A DNA stretch of 64,000 nucleotides from DASUPK01 sp963695805 (GCA_963695805.1 CAVOHV010000008.1:186001-250000); one strand, 5' to 3'; counted from the first letter of the stretch, positions 8,663 to 19,715 are shown. Program-made: numbers and translations. The notes: generated by a model not told the origin, from the letters alone.

Positions 8663-9106
8663 ATGGCGCGGCGAGCACCGACACCTCACTCCACTCGCCA
8701 GCCCCAGAGGGCAACCGATGACCACCGTACACTGGCCACAACGGTGAGATTGGGGATCTCGATCACGTTGGATGAGTTCGGCTGGAGCGCGCTCGAGGAC
8801 CATGCGCGTGGAGAGGGGTTGGAGCTCGATCGGCTGGTAGCGCTGGCCTGCAGCTACTACGAGTCGGAGCTCGCCGCTGGACGGATGGCTACGCGGGTAC
8901 CTCGGTTCGGCAGGCCGGCGACAGAGCGCGAGTCCCGCGCCTTGGTGCTGGAGCTGGACGCTCGGAGCCTTGAGCGACTAGAGCAGGAAGCCGAACGTCA
9001 GGGACTCGGGCTTGAGCGTGTGGTCGAGCATGCGGCCATCTTCTACCTTGCCGACCTGGACGCCGGCCGAGTCGCCGAGAGGATCATCCGGCACGCGGGC
9101 AGCTAG
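8663..9106 (+). CDS. Hypothetical protein with two tandem ribbon-helix-helix-like repeats
   Basis: The protein is up to 147 residues long and is not a recognised family. It contains an internal duplication: ISITLDEFGWSALEDHAR...ACSYYESELAAGRMATRVPRF and LVLELDARSLERLEQEAE...AAIFYLADLDAGRVAERIIRH. Each unit is about 45 residues, a short strand followed by two helices, a pattern like Arc/CopG-type DNA-binding domains. Two such units in one chain could form a single-chain DNA-binding dimer. The ATG at 8663 has no clear ribosome site, and a GTG near 8744 just before the first repeat is an alternative start. Function is not known. Confidence 0.6.
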   Translation: MARRAPTPHSTRQPQRATDDHRTLATTVRLGISITLDEFGWSALEDHARGEGLELDRLVALACSYYESELAAGRMATRVPRFGRPATERESRALVLELDARSLERLEQEAERQGLGLERVVEHAAIFYLADLDAGRVAERIIRHAGS

Positions 9107-9137
9107 CGAAAGTCAGCCAACCCCCGAGGGCTCTTGA

Positions 9138-9167
9138 GTTACGCTGCCGGCGGTTACGCTGCCGGCG
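9138..9167. repeat. 15-bp perfect tandem duplication at the end of the sigma factor gene
   Basis: GTTACGCTGCCGGCG occurs at 9138-9152 and again at 9153-9167. On the minus strand it duplicates the last codons and the stop codon of the sigma factor gene, so translation stops at the first TAA (9154-9156) and a second in-frame TAA follows 15 bases later. Confidence 0.9.
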
Positions 9168-9759
9168 CCGCGGCAGTGACGGGAGCCAGCCCGCGCTGCC
9201 TGAGCGAGATCTTGAGCGCCGCGCGCCCGCGGTGGTGTAATCCCTGAATCGAAGCCTCGGTCTTTCCCAGCCGCTCGGCTATCTCGGTAGGTGAGAGCCC
9301 GCCGATGTGGCGCAGGACCAGCACCTCTCGTTGCGATTCCGGGAGCTCCGCCAGCGCTTCCTTGAGCGCATGGGTGTACTCAAACGACGTCTGCTCCTCA
9401 CCGTCTTCGCTGATCCACACTTCCTCGACAGGGATCTGTCGCCTCGAACGCAGGTGATCAAGCGCCGCGTTACGTGCGACACGCATGATCCACGCCGCAA
9501 ACGGGACCTCACGTTCCTCATACTTCCGAATCGCCCGGATCAGCTTCGCGAAGACATCCTGGGTGATGTCCTCGGCCTGATGGTGGTCCCGCACGATGCT
9601 CTGCACGAACCTGCACACGTCGTCCGAGTAGCGGGAGTACAGGTAGCTCAGTGCATCCCAGTCACCGGACTTGGCGGCGGCGATCGCCTTGCGCTCGAGG
9701 TTGCGATCGCCATCCTCACCATCGCGGGCGGTGCGTTTGGTACGGGTCGTAAGAGGCAT
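9154..9759 (-). CDS. RNA polymerase sigma factor, sigma-70 family (ECF-like)
   Basis: Region 2 is visible in YLYSRYSDDVCRFVQSIVRD and DITQDVFAKLIRAIRKYE, and region 4 in ALAELPESQREVLVLRHI with the helix-turn-helix SPTEIAERLGKTEASIQGLH. The spacing is that of group 4 (ECF) factors, and no region 3 is seen. The ATG at 9759 gives 201 residues; upstream in-frame ATGs at 9780 and 9843 would add unconserved residues. No anti-sigma gene is adjacent. The neighbours are the RHH-like protein downstream and the small coiled-coil gene divergent upstream, so the control mechanism is unclear. Confidence 0.88.
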   Translation of the reverse strand: MPLTTRTKRTARDGEDGDRNLERKAIAAAKSGDWDALSYLYSRYSDDVCRFVQSIVRDHHQAEDITQDVFAKLIRAIRKYEEREVPFAAWIMRVARNAALDHLRSRRQIPVEEVWISEDGEEQTSFEYTHALKEALAELPESQREVLVLRHIGGLSPTEIAERLGKTEASIQGLHHRGRAALKISLRQRGLAPVTAAAPAA

Positions 9760-9938
9760 AACCCCCGGCTCGGACGCCATGTGAGAAGGTTCCTCGCTGC
9801 CGAGGTCTTTGTGAATCGCTCGGCTGCGCGATCTTACGTTCAATCAGATGAACACTCAGTTTGCGGGCTTTTGTGCCCTTATTTTTTGGCACCCTTGTAT
9901 GAAGTCTCGGCAGAATGCCCTCAGCTCCAGGGGCGGGT

Positions 9939-10223
9939 ATGGCACCAGACGAAACCAAATCCGGCGAAACCAGATCCGAGTCACGCGAACCTTCGGTCGA
10001 TCCAGCGCTTGAGCACGAGGTGATGCGCGCCCTCCTCGATCCCGACAAGCTCAGCGTGGACGAGATCGAGGAGCTGCTGACGCGATGCGCCGCGGAGACC
10101 CTCCGCCTGCAGGCTGAGCGGAAGCGCGCCGAGAACACGCTCCGCGAGCTCGAAGGCGAGCGAGTGAGGCTATTCGAGCTGACGGCAGAAGTGCGGGCGC
10201 TTCGCGACCGAGCCGAGAGGTAA
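9939..10223 (+). CDS. Small charged coiled-coil protein, hypothetical
   Basis: This 94-residue acidic and basic-rich protein is not recognised. The first ~25 residues are disordered-looking and the rest is heptad-like helix (for example LQAERKRAENTLRELEGERV), which suggests a coiled coil. An ATG at 9915 would add eight residues. It is divergent from the sigma factor gene and convergent with the NarL-type regulator. A role as a partner of one of these regulators is possible but unproven. Confidence 0.55.
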   Translation: MAPDETKSGETRSESREPSVDPALEHEVMRALLDPDKLSVDEIEELLTRCAAETLRLQAERKRAENTLRELEGERVRLFELTAEVRALRDRAER

Positions 10224-10258
10224 TACCACAACCCCTGAGCAGCCCTCGCGACGAGTCT

Positions 10259-10939
10259 TCAGGCCAGCCCGGCGCGGACGGCCTTAACCGCCGCCTGCAC
10301 GCGATTGCCCGCCGCCAGCTTGTCGAGAACGGTGGACACGTGCGTCTTCACCGTTTCATGGCTGATCACCAGCTCGGCTGCGATCTGGTTGTTGTCCTTG
10401 CCCTCGACGATCAGGCCAAGCACCTCCCGCTCACGCCTCGTGAGCGCAGGGCGGTCGTTGTCGCCAGAGGACGGCGATGGTTCCTGCTCCCGCAGTCGTT
10501 CGATCAGCGCAGATGCGATCCGCGGAGAGAGCGGACTCTCGCCGCCGGCGGCTGCTGTGATCGCGGCCAGGATCTCATCCCCCTGGGAGTCCTTCAGCAG
10601 GCAACCACAAGCGCCCGCCATGATGGCTTCCAGAAATCCCCGTTCTTCGCTGGAGACTGTCATCAGCAGGACTTGGGCACCGTGGCAGGAAAGCCGCAGC
10701 CTTCTGGTGACGTCCATGGCGGAGGTTCCGAGCATTCGGAGATCCAGAAGGATCACCTGCGCCACCGTCTTTTTTGAGAGGGCGATCGCGCCGTCGATGT
10801 CCTGCGCCTCCCCAACGACTTCCAGGCCGCTTGCCTCCAGGTGCTCTCGGAGGCCTCGTCGAAAAACGGCATGCTCATCGACGATCATGACCCGTATACC
10901 ATCAGCCCTGCGCCTTCGCGTAGCTGTCTCGGCGTTCAC
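10259..10939 (-). CDS. NarL/LuxR-family response regulator
   Basis: A 226-residue two-domain regulator. The receiver has the acidic start IVDEHAVFRRGL, the phospho-accepting Asp in VILLDLRML and the conserved Lys in GCLLKDSQ. The output domain is a LuxR helix-turn-helix in LTRREREVLGLIVEGKDNNQ with recognition helix SHETVKTHVSTVLDKL. The GTG start at 10939 has an AGGGAG site upstream. No histidine kinase gene is adjacent, so it is an orphan in this window. Confidence 0.9.
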   Translation of the reverse strand: MNAETATRRRRADGIRVMIVDEHAVFRRGLREHLEASGLEVVGEAQDIDGAIALSKKTVAQVILLDLRMLGTSAMDVTRRLRLSCHGAQVLLMTVSSEERGFLEAIMAGACGCLLKDSQGDEILAAITAAAGGESPLSPRIASALIERLREQEPSPSSGDNDRPALTRREREVLGLIVEGKDNNQIAAELVISHETVKTHVSTVLDKLAAGNRVQAAVKAVRAGLA

Positions 10940-11064
10940 TCCTCGCTCCCTCAGCTTAGAACCCTATGAAGGCTCCGAGGATAACTCGGCGGAGCAGCGC
11001 ATCGGGTGGGGGGCCGTCGCGGCCCACGAGCGAAGCAATCCACGTCTCCGGCAGACTTGGCCCG

Positions 11065-12510
11065 ATGAACTTCATTCAGGAGGTGATGGAGCGGGCGCCC
11101 GCCTCGACTCTCGGAATCGTCGCGATCGACGCCTTCGGGAACCGGAACGAGTGGCATTTTGGCGAGCTGATCGCCCGCAGCGCTGGGCTCTCGGGCGCGA
11201 TGGCGGCTCGCGGCGTCGAACGTGGGGACGCCGTCATGACGCTGGTGGGCAGCCGCATCGAATGGGTGCTGGCGATGCTCGCCTGCTTCCGGATGGGCGC
11301 TGTCGCGATGCCCTGCAATACACAGCTGCGCCGCAAGGACTTGGAGGTCCGGGCCCGTGCCGCGAACCCCAAGTTGTGCATCGGCGAGCAGGGGCTGCTC
11401 GGCGAGCTGCCCGATGGCATCCCGGCGATGACGATGGCCGAGATCGCGGATGCGCTCGACGAGGACCGGCCCCAGGAGACGCCCGCGGACGTTGCCGAGC
11501 TCGATGCGGAGGACCCCGCCGTGATCATCTTCACCTCGGGTACCAGCGGCGAACCGAAGGGCGTGCTCTACCCGCAGCGGTATCTGACCGGCCAACGTCT
11601 GCAGGCCGAGCACTGGGTCGGGGCCCGCAATGGAGAGCTCGCCTGGTGCACCGCCGCCCCCGGCTGGTCGAAGTCGACCCGCAACGTCTTCATCGCGCCG
11701 TGGCTCCGGGGAGCCGCCGCGCTGATCCACGACGCGCGCTTCGATCCGTCGGAGCGCCTGGAGGTCATCGAAGGTGAGGGCGTCAACGTCCTCTGCCAGG
11801 CGCCGACCGAGTACCGCATGCTCGCGAAGGGCACAGAGTTGAGGCCGATCGGCACGCTGCGCCGCATGCTCTCCGCGGGCGAGCCGCTCAACCCGGACGT
11901 GATCCGCGCCTTCCGCACGGCGATGGGGATCGGCATCTGGGATGGCTACGGGCAGACCGAGACCGGACCGGTGACCGGCATGCGCCCCGACGAGGACGAC
12001 CCGGAGCGCGACGGCTCGATGGGCCGCCCGCTCCCCGACATCGAGGTGCGGGTCGCCGACGGCGAGCTCCAGGTGAGACCGGAGACCGTGCCGACCTTCT
12101 TCAGCCACTACCTGGGCGAGGAGCCGTTCGAGGGCGAGTGGTGGGCCACCGGGGACCACGTCCGCCAGGACGAAGACGGCTACCTCTGGTTCGAGGGCCG
12201 CGACGACGACATCATCATCACCGCCGGCTACCGGGTGGGGCCCTTTGAGGTCGAGTCGGCGCTGGTCTCCCATCCGGCGGTCGCGGAGGCCGCGGCGGTT
12301 TCGGCACCGGACGAGGAGCGCGGATCGGTCGTGCGCGCGATCGTCGTGCTGGCCGACGCCGAGCCCTCCGACGAGCTGGCGGCTGAGCTTCAGGATCACG
12401 TCAAGCGGGTGACCGCGCCGTACAAGTACCCGCGCATCGTCGAGTTCACGGACGAGCTGCCAAAGACCCCCAGCGGCAAGATCCGGCGGGCCCACCTTCG
12501 GGGCGTTTGA
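11065..12510 (+). CDS. AMP-dependent acyl-CoA synthetase/ligase
   Basis: A 481-residue ANL-superfamily enzyme that activates a carboxylic acid with ATP and CoA. The phosphate-binding loop is FTSGTSGEPKG, the adenylate motif is GYGQTETG, the hinge region is GDHVRQDEDGYLWFEGRDDD, and the catalytic Lys is in KTPSGKIRR near the C-terminus. The reading frame is open from ATG 10966, but the conserved fold begins at ATG 11065, which is preferred. Its stop shares bases with the ATG of the MFS gene, and a class III aminotransferase follows, so the three form an operon probably for uptake and catabolism of an amino or organic acid. The acid is not known. Confidence 0.9.
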   Translation: MNFIQEVMERAPASTLGIVAIDAFGNRNEWHFGELIARSAGLSGAMAARGVERGDAVMTLVGSRIEWVLAMLACFRMGAVAMPCNTQLRRKDLEVRARAANPKLCIGEQGLLGELPDGIPAMTMAEIADALDEDRPQETPADVAELDAEDPAVIIFTSGTSGEPKGVLYPQRYLTGQRLQAEHWVGARNGELAWCTAAPGWSKSTRNVFIAPWLRGAAALIHDARFDPSERLEVIEGEGVNVLCQAPTEYRMLAKGTELRPIGTLRRMLSAGEPLNPDVIRAFRTAMGIGIWDGYGQTETGPVTGMRPDEDDPERDGSMGRPLPDIEVRVADGELQVRPETVPTFFSHYLGEEPFEGEWWATGDHVRQDEDGYLWFEGRDDDIIITAGYRVGPFEVESALVSHPAVAEAAAVSAPDEERGSVVRAIVVLADAEPSDELAAELQDHVKRVTAPYKYPRIVEFTDELPKTPSGKIRRAHLRGV

Positions 12511-13679
12511 TGGCGAAGCCGTCCGCGACCGCCCCCTGGGCCAGCTTCGCGGGGATCTTCATCGTCACCAACCTCGGCCTGCTCGCCGTCGGCGCGACCC
12601 TGGCAGTCCTCCCCCATTACGTCAAGAACAACCTGAATGGCTCCGATCTCGAGGTCGGGATCGTCTCCGGTGCCTTCGCGTTCACGGGCATCGTCTGCCG
12701 CCCGATCGCGGGGAACATCGCCGATACCCGAGGGCGCAAGCCGACCGTGATCGTCGGGGCGCTGCTCGCCGCCGTCGCAGGGGCGCTGTACTTCGTCCCG
12801 GCCGGGATCGTGGGCCTGATCATCGCGCGCTTCTTCCTCGGCGCCGGCGAGGGAACGGTCTTCGTCGCAGGCTCGGCGTGGAATGTGGACATGGCCCCGG
12901 AGGAGGCCCGCGGCCGGATGATCGGCCTCTACGGCCTCGCCATCTGGACCGGCTTGACGCTCGGTCCCCCGATTGGCGTGCTGCTTCAGGACGCCGGTGG
13001 CTTCCACCTGGTCTGGGCGTTCGCGGCGGGCGCGCCGCTGCTCGGTGCAGCCATCGCGTCCCGGCTCCCCGAGCAGTACGAGCCGAGCGAGGAGTCCGCG
13101 CGCGGGCCGTTTATCTCGCGCGAGGCACTTGGTCCCGGCGTGACCTTCGCGCTCAGCGTCTTCGGCTTCGCCGCTGTCTCGGCCTTCATCGTGCTCAGTC
13201 TGGATCAGCGGGGAATCGGCCACGGACCGGCCGTCTTCAGCGTCTTCGCCGCGACCGTGGTCGCGACGCGGCTTCTGGCTGGAGGCCTGCCGGACCGGGT
13301 CGGCCCGGCACGCTGCGCCGTCGGCGCTGCCCTGATCGAGGCCGCGGGCCTGACCCTGGTCGGCGTTGCCGATGACCTCGCGGTCGTGATCGCCGGCGCG
13401 ATCGGGATGGGCGCGGCCTTCTCCCTTCTCTTCCCCTCCCTCTCTCTCGTCGCGATCAACCGGGTCGGTCCCGAGCGCCGCGGCAAGGCGATGGGCACCT
13501 TCACCGCCGCCTTCGACCTCGGCATGCTGGTCGGCTCGCCGCTGGTGGGCGCCGCGGCGGCGATCGCGGGCTACAGCGCGGCCTTCTACGTGGCCGCCGT
13601 CGCGGCCCTCGGCTGCGCCGTCCTGTCGGCGGCGATGTCGAGGGAGACAGAGGGCGAAACCGTTCCCCAGATAGTCTGA
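12510..13679 (+). CDS. MFS transporter
   Basis: This 389-residue, very hydrophobic protein has about twelve predicted membrane segments and the MFS motif A-like loop GNIADTRGRKPTVI between the second and third segments. It starts at ATG 12510, overlapping the acyl-CoA ligase stop as TGATG. It is the middle gene of the ligase, transporter and aminotransferase operon and probably imports or exports the substrate of these enzymes. The substrate cannot be read from sequence. Confidence 0.9.
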   Translation: MAKPSATAPWASFAGIFIVTNLGLLAVGATLAVLPHYVKNNLNGSDLEVGIVSGAFAFTGIVCRPIAGNIADTRGRKPTVIVGALLAAVAGALYFVPAGIVGLIIARFFLGAGEGTVFVAGSAWNVDMAPEEARGRMIGLYGLAIWTGLTLGPPIGVLLQDAGGFHLVWAFAAGAPLLGAAIASRLPEQYEPSEESARGPFISREALGPGVTFALSVFGFAAVSAFIVLSLDQRGIGHGPAVFSVFAATVVATRLLAGGLPDRVGPARCAVGAALIEAAGLTLVGVADDLAVVIAGAIGMGAAFSLLFPSLSLVAINRVGPERRGKAMGTFTAAFDLGMLVGSPLVGAAAAIAGYSAAFYVAAVAALGCAVLSAAMSRETEGETVPQIV

Positions 13680-13686
13680 GCGGCCG

Positions 13687-15075
13687 ATGGCCCAGAAGGC
13701 AACGGCGAGCGAGGGAACGCTCGACCGCAAACAGATCAACAAGCTCACCGAGGAGCAGATGGCGCGCTTCCGTGAGCACACTCCGACCTCGGCGGAGTAC
13801 TTCGACCGTGCCCGGACAGTGATGCCGGGCGGCGTCCCGTCCTCGTTCCAGCTGAACGACCCCTGGCCGGTCTACATCGACCGCGGCAAGGGGGCGCTCG
13901 TCTGGGATGTCGACGGCTCCGAGTACGTCGACTTCCACAACGGCTTCGGCGTGATGTGCGTCGGCCACGCGAACCCGGTCATCGGGAACGCCGTGAAGGA
14001 GCGAATCGACCTCGGGACCCACTTCGCGGCGCCGACCGACGGCTCGATCGTCTCAGCGCAGAACCTGGCCGAGCGCTTCGGCCTCCCCCAGTGGCGCTTC
14101 ACGAACTCGGGCACCGAGTCGACGATGGCCGCAATTCACCTGGCCCGTGGCGCCACGGAGCGCGACCTGATCATCAAGGTCGAGGGCTCCTACGACGGCC
14201 ACCACGACGCGGTGATGGTCTCCTGCTACCCGGACCTCGATGAGCTCGGCCCGCGCGAGAGCCCGAACGCCGTCCCGTTCGGCTCCGGCTACCCGCAGGC
14301 GGTCGTCGAACTGACCGTGCCCGTGCCGTTCAACGACGCCGAGATCCTCGAGGGGATCTTCGAGAAGCACAAGGGCAAGATCGCCGGGATGATCATCGAG
14401 CCGGCGATGATGAACATCAACATCATCCCGCCGAAGGACGGCTACCTCGAGCGCGTTCGGGAGCTCTGCACCGAACACGGCGCCAAGCTGATCTTCGACG
14501 AGGTGAAGACGGGCGCCACGATCTCTTACGGCGGCGCGATCCAGCGCTTCGGCGTGACCCCGGACATCATCTGCCTGGCGAAGGCGATCTGCGGGGGCTA
14601 TCCGGGCGGTGCGATCGGGATGACCGCGGAGCTCGGCGAGGTGATCGCCTCCGACAAGGTCCACCAGATCGGCACCTTCAACGGCAACCCCCTGGTGATG
14701 GCGGCCGCCGAAGCGACGCTCACCAAGGTCCTCACCCCGGACGTCTACGACAAGCTCGAGGCCACCAACGACGACCTCATGTCCCGCTGCCAGGACGTCA
14801 TCGACCGGTACGGCCTGCCGGCCTACACGCAGGGCCTGGGGGCAAAGGGCTGTGTGATCTTCGCCCCCGAGCCGATTTACGAGTACCGCGACTACCTCAC
14901 CAAGGTCGACGCCGAGCTAGCCACCCTCGCCTGGCTCTATCACATGAATCACGGCATCTTCATGACGCCGGGCGTCGAGGAGGAGTGGACCCTCTCGATC
15001 GCCCACGAGCAGGAGCACATCGACCGCTACGTGGCCGCCTTCGAGGCGTTCGCGGCCGACGTCGCGAGCTCGTAG
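13687..15075 (+). CDS. Class III PLP-dependent aminotransferase (glutamate-1-semialdehyde aminomutase-like)
   Basis: A 462-residue fold-type I enzyme. The PLP Lys is in CLAKAICGGYPGG, the cofactor-phosphate region in NSGTESTMAAIHLARGATER, and the Asp that contacts the pyridine nitrogen in LIFDEVKTG. The overall build resembles glutamate-1-semialdehyde aminomutase and related transaminases. It starts 7 bp after the MFS stop. Because it lies in a catabolic-looking operon and no haem genes are nearby, a transaminase for an amino acid or amine is more likely than a tetrapyrrole role, but the reaction is uncertain. Confidence 0.88.
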   Translation: MAQKATASEGTLDRKQINKLTEEQMARFREHTPTSAEYFDRARTVMPGGVPSSFQLNDPWPVYIDRGKGALVWDVDGSEYVDFHNGFGVMCVGHANPVIGNAVKERIDLGTHFAAPTDGSIVSAQNLAERFGLPQWRFTNSGTESTMAAIHLARGATERDLIIKVEGSYDGHHDAVMVSCYPDLDELGPRESPNAVPFGSGYPQAVVELTVPVPFNDAEILEGIFEKHKGKIAGMIIEPAMMNINIIPPKDGYLERVRELCTEHGAKLIFDEVKTGATISYGGAIQRFGVTPDIICLAKAICGGYPGGAIGMTAELGEVIASDKVHQIGTFNGNPLVMAAAEATLTKVLTPDVYDKLEATNDDLMSRCQDVIDRYGLPAYTQGLGAKGCVIFAPEPIYEYRDYLTKVDAELATLAWLYHMNHGIFMTPGVEEEWTLSIAHEQEHIDRYVAAFEAFAADVASS

Positions 15076-15087
15076 GACGCGGCCGGG

Positions 15088-15477
15088 CTAGCCGGAGGCG
15101 CCGTTCAGGTCCAGCGCCCGGTGGGCGGCCTCGACGTCCTCGGTGAGGATCACGAGGCGGACGCCCGTGAAGATCGTGTAGGCGACGTCAATGTTGACCC
15201 CGGCCTCGGCGAGGTCGCGTGCGATCTCCCCCATCGCCCCCGGCTTGTCGTGCAGGTCGACGACCACCGCCTCGCGCACATCGGCGACGGTGATCCCCGC
15301 CTGCTCGAGCGCTCCCCGAGCGGTGGTGGCGTCATCGACCAGCATGTGGATGAACCCCTTGCCGTCCCCGACCATCGCGCAGAGACCCGCGATGTTCACC
15401 CCCGCCTTGCCGGCCGCCTCACCCAGGTCTGCCAGCTTCCCGGGCTGGTCATCCATGATCACCGTGAGGTCCTTCAT
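15088..15477 (-). CDS. Tandem ACT-domain protein
   Basis: A 129-residue protein made of two ACT domains. The first begins LTVIMDDQPGKLADLGEAAG and the second VVDLHDKPGAMGEIARDLAE, each with the strand-helix layout and the loop Gly used for amino acid binding. Stand-alone ACT proteins act as amino acid sensors. It is convergent with the aminotransferase gene, with 12 bp between stops, and divergent from the thioredoxin-domain gene. The ligand is unknown. Confidence 0.85.
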   Translation of the reverse strand: MKDLTVIMDDQPGKLADLGEAAGKAGVNIAGLCAMVGDGKGFIHMLVDDATTARGALEQAGITVADVREAVVVDLHDKPGAMGEIARDLAEAGVNIDVAYTIFTGVRLVILTEDVEAAHRALDLNGASG

Positions 15478-15584
15478 CGAGCCTCCACCTTTACCCGGCG
15501 GCGGTGTTTGTGGCCGCCGTTCGTGGGAGCCATCATATTCAGAGGGCTGGGATCAAATGGCCCGCGCTGGGTACTCTCGAAGAG

Positions 15585-17593
<2,009 letters not shown>

Positions 17594-17597
<4 letters not shown>

Positions 17598-18967
17598 AGG
17601 ATCGGCAGGAACTGCTCGATCTCGTAGGGAGTGACCCGGACCCGGTAGTCCTCCCACTCCTGCCGCTTGATCTCGATGAAGCGGTTGAAGGCGTGCTCGC
17701 CCAGGGTGCGTAGGACGAGCTCGGACTCCGCGGCGAGTTCGATCGCCTCTCCGAGCGTCTCGGGAAGCTGCTCGATCCCGCGCCGCTGGCGCTCCTCCGG
17801 GGTCAGGTGGTAGAGGTTCTGCTCCATGGGCTCGGGCAGCTGATACCCCTGCTCGATCCCTTCGAGCCCGGCGTGCAGCATCCCAGCGAAACACAGGTAC
17901 GGGTTACAGGCAGGGTCGGGGCAGCGCATCTCCGCCCGCGTCGCCTGCTCCTTGCCCGGGTGGTAGAGCGGAACGCGGATCAGCGCCGAGCGGTTGCGGC
18001 GTGACCAGGACAGGTAGACAGGAGCCTCGTATCCGGGAACGAGCCGCTTGTACGAGTTGACCCACTGGGCGAAGAGTGGGGAGAGCTCCCGAGCATGCTT
18101 GAGCTGTCCGGCGATGAACGCCTTGGCCGTGTCCGACAGGAAGTACTGGTCGTCAGGGTCGAAGAAGGCGTTCTTGCCGCCTTTGGAGAGCGACTGGTGG
18201 ACGTGCATGCCGGATCCGTTCACGCCCTCCAGCGGCTTCGGCATGAAGGTGGCGTACCACCCGTATTTCATCGCGTACTCCTTGACCGTGATCCGGTAGG
18301 TCATGCAGTCATCGGACATCGCGAGCGCGCCCCTGTAGCGCATGTCCACCTCGTGCTGAGAGGGGCCGACCTCGTGGTGCGTGTACTCCACGTGGATGCC
18401 GAGCTGCTCCAGCGCGAGCACGGTTTCGCGGCGGACGTCCGAGCCGGCATCGAGAGTGGTCAGGTCGAAATAGCCCCCCTCGTCCAGCACCTCGGGCTTC
18501 CCGTCCTCAGGGTTGGCGGAGCGGAAGTAGAAATACTCGAGCTCCGGCCCAATGAAGAAGTCATCGAAGCCCATCTCCTTCGCCCGCTCGAGTGCGCGCC
18601 GCATGATCCAGCGCGGGTCGCCCTCATAGGGATCGCCGCCCGGGACCCGGATGTCGCAGATCATGCGGGCGGTGCGATTGGTCTCCTCGACCCGCCAGGG
18701 GATGAGGCGGAGCGTCGTCGGGTCCGGCACAGCGATCATGTCTGACTCCTCGATCGGGTTGAAGCCGGTGATCGAGGAACCGTCGAATCCCATGCCGCCC
18801 TCGAAGGCGTCATCGAGCTCGGCGGCGTGGATCGAGAAGCTCTTCAGCTGCCCGAGCAGATCGGTGAACCAGAGGCGAACGAAGCGGACGTCGTTCTCCT
18901 CGCAGTACGCGATCGCCTCCTTGGCATCGGTCGCGACAATGTCCTTGGTCCCCGTCGAAGCAGCCAT
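17594..18967 (-). CDS. glnA: Type I glutamine synthetase
   Basis: A 457-residue enzyme joining ammonia and glutamate with ATP. The signatures seen are MGFDGSSITGF, FFIGPELEYFYF, VNGSGMHVHQSL and the PGYEAPVYLSWSRRNRS loop. The segment NLYHLTPEER aligns with the adenylylation loop; the Tyr is kept but the surrounding residues differ from the enteric NLYDLPPEE form, so control by adenylylation is uncertain. ATG 18967 is chosen over ATG 18997 because conserved sequence begins soon after it. It is divergent from the AhpD-like gene across a 144-bp region holding a palindrome. No glnB or amt genes are nearby. Confidence 0.93.
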
Positions 18968-19046
18968 CGAGCGGAAACTTACCGGCATGGCATCCAACCC
19001 GGCTCAGCGACCGTACTTGAGAGCAGAAACTGGAATTTGGCTGTAC

Positions 19047-19063
19047 ACTTACGAGGCGTAAGT
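19047..19063. promoter_or_regulatory. 17-bp perfect palindrome, candidate operator
   Basis: ACTTACG-AGG-CGTAAGT is a perfect 7-bp inverted repeat with a 3-bp spacer, centred in the divergent region between glnA and the AhpD-like gene. It lies just downstream of a TTGGCT hexamer and overlaps where a promoter spacer would be. Its placement suggests a dimeric repressor or activator site serving one or both genes. The regulator is unknown. Confidence 0.55.
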
Positions 19064-19111
19064 AACCGGCTAAAAGTAAAGTAACCCCTTTGTAAATGGC
19101 GGATTGAGGAA

Positions 19112-19678
19112 ATGACCGTAAAGACAGACGTGAGTCGCTTCCACATCCACGACGAGCTCACAGCTCCGGACGGAAGCGCCCCCCTTATCAAGAGCATCCA
19201 GACGGCTGGCGGTGCCGTCTCCAAGTTCATCGGCGTGCTCGCCGAGTCCCCAGCCGCTCTGCGCGGCTACACCCGCCTTCGCACCGAGCTTCGCTCGAGC
19301 AAGCTGCCTCGCGCCACCCGCGAGCGCATCGGCCTTGCGGTGGCTGAGTATCGGAACGACCCCTACACGCTGACCCAGTACGCCCGCACAGCGCGGGTCG
19401 CCGGCCTCGGCCTTGACGAGGTCGCTCGGGCCCGCAACTTCACCTCCTCGGACGAGAAGGAGGCGGCACTGCTGACGCTGTTGCGCGAGACGGTCAACCA
19501 CTCCGAGCGTCCTCCCCACCACCTGGTCGAGGAGGCGCGAGAGGCGGGATGGAGCGACGAGGAGATCCTCGACGCGGTCGCGGAGGTCGCCCTCGCGGAG
19601 TTCGAGAGCCTGTTCGCCTCCGTTGCGGCCCTGCCGCAGGAGGGCGATCCGGCTGTCTTGCGCGAAGCTGCTGCGTAG
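19112..19678 (+). CDS. Carboxymuconolactone decarboxylase/AhpD-fold protein lacking the redox cysteines
   Basis: A 188-residue all-helical protein. The segment LRSSKLPRATRERIGLAVAE followed by NDPYTLTQYARTARVAGL matches the CMD/AhpD family layout, but the usual CxxxxH or CxxC active-site cysteines are replaced (Asp and Thr near PYTLTQ), so peroxidase-type chemistry is not expected. The ATG is preceded by GAGGAA. It is divergent from glnA and may be controlled by the palindrome at 19047. The function is not known. Confidence 0.75.
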   Translation: MTVKTDVSRFHIHDELTAPDGSAPLIKSIQTAGGAVSKFIGVLAESPAALRGYTRLRTELRSSKLPRATRERIGLAVAEYRNDPYTLTQYARTARVAGLGLDEVARARNFTSSDEKEAALLTLLRETVNHSERPPHHLVEEAREAGWSDEEILDAVAEVALAEFESLFASVAALPQEGDPAVLREAAA

Positions 19679-19694
19679 GCGGCTTCGCCATCAA

Positions 19695-19715
19695 CGGCGG
19701 CCACAGACACCGCCG
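19695..19715. terminator. Weak hairpin between convergent genes
   Basis: CGGCGG and CCGCCG (19695-19700 and 19710-19715) can form a 6-bp GC stem with a 9-base loop between the convergent AhpD-like and RlpA-like genes. There is no T run, so a terminator role is only suggested by position. Confidence 0.3.

Noticed and set aside
9866..9892. GGGCTTTTGTGCCC followed by a T-rich run, a possible terminator
   Set aside because: The stem is only 4 bp and no transcript is expected to end there on that strand.
10951..12495. Long minus-strand ORF opposite the acyl-CoA ligase
   Set aside because: Shadow of a well-conserved gene on the other strand.
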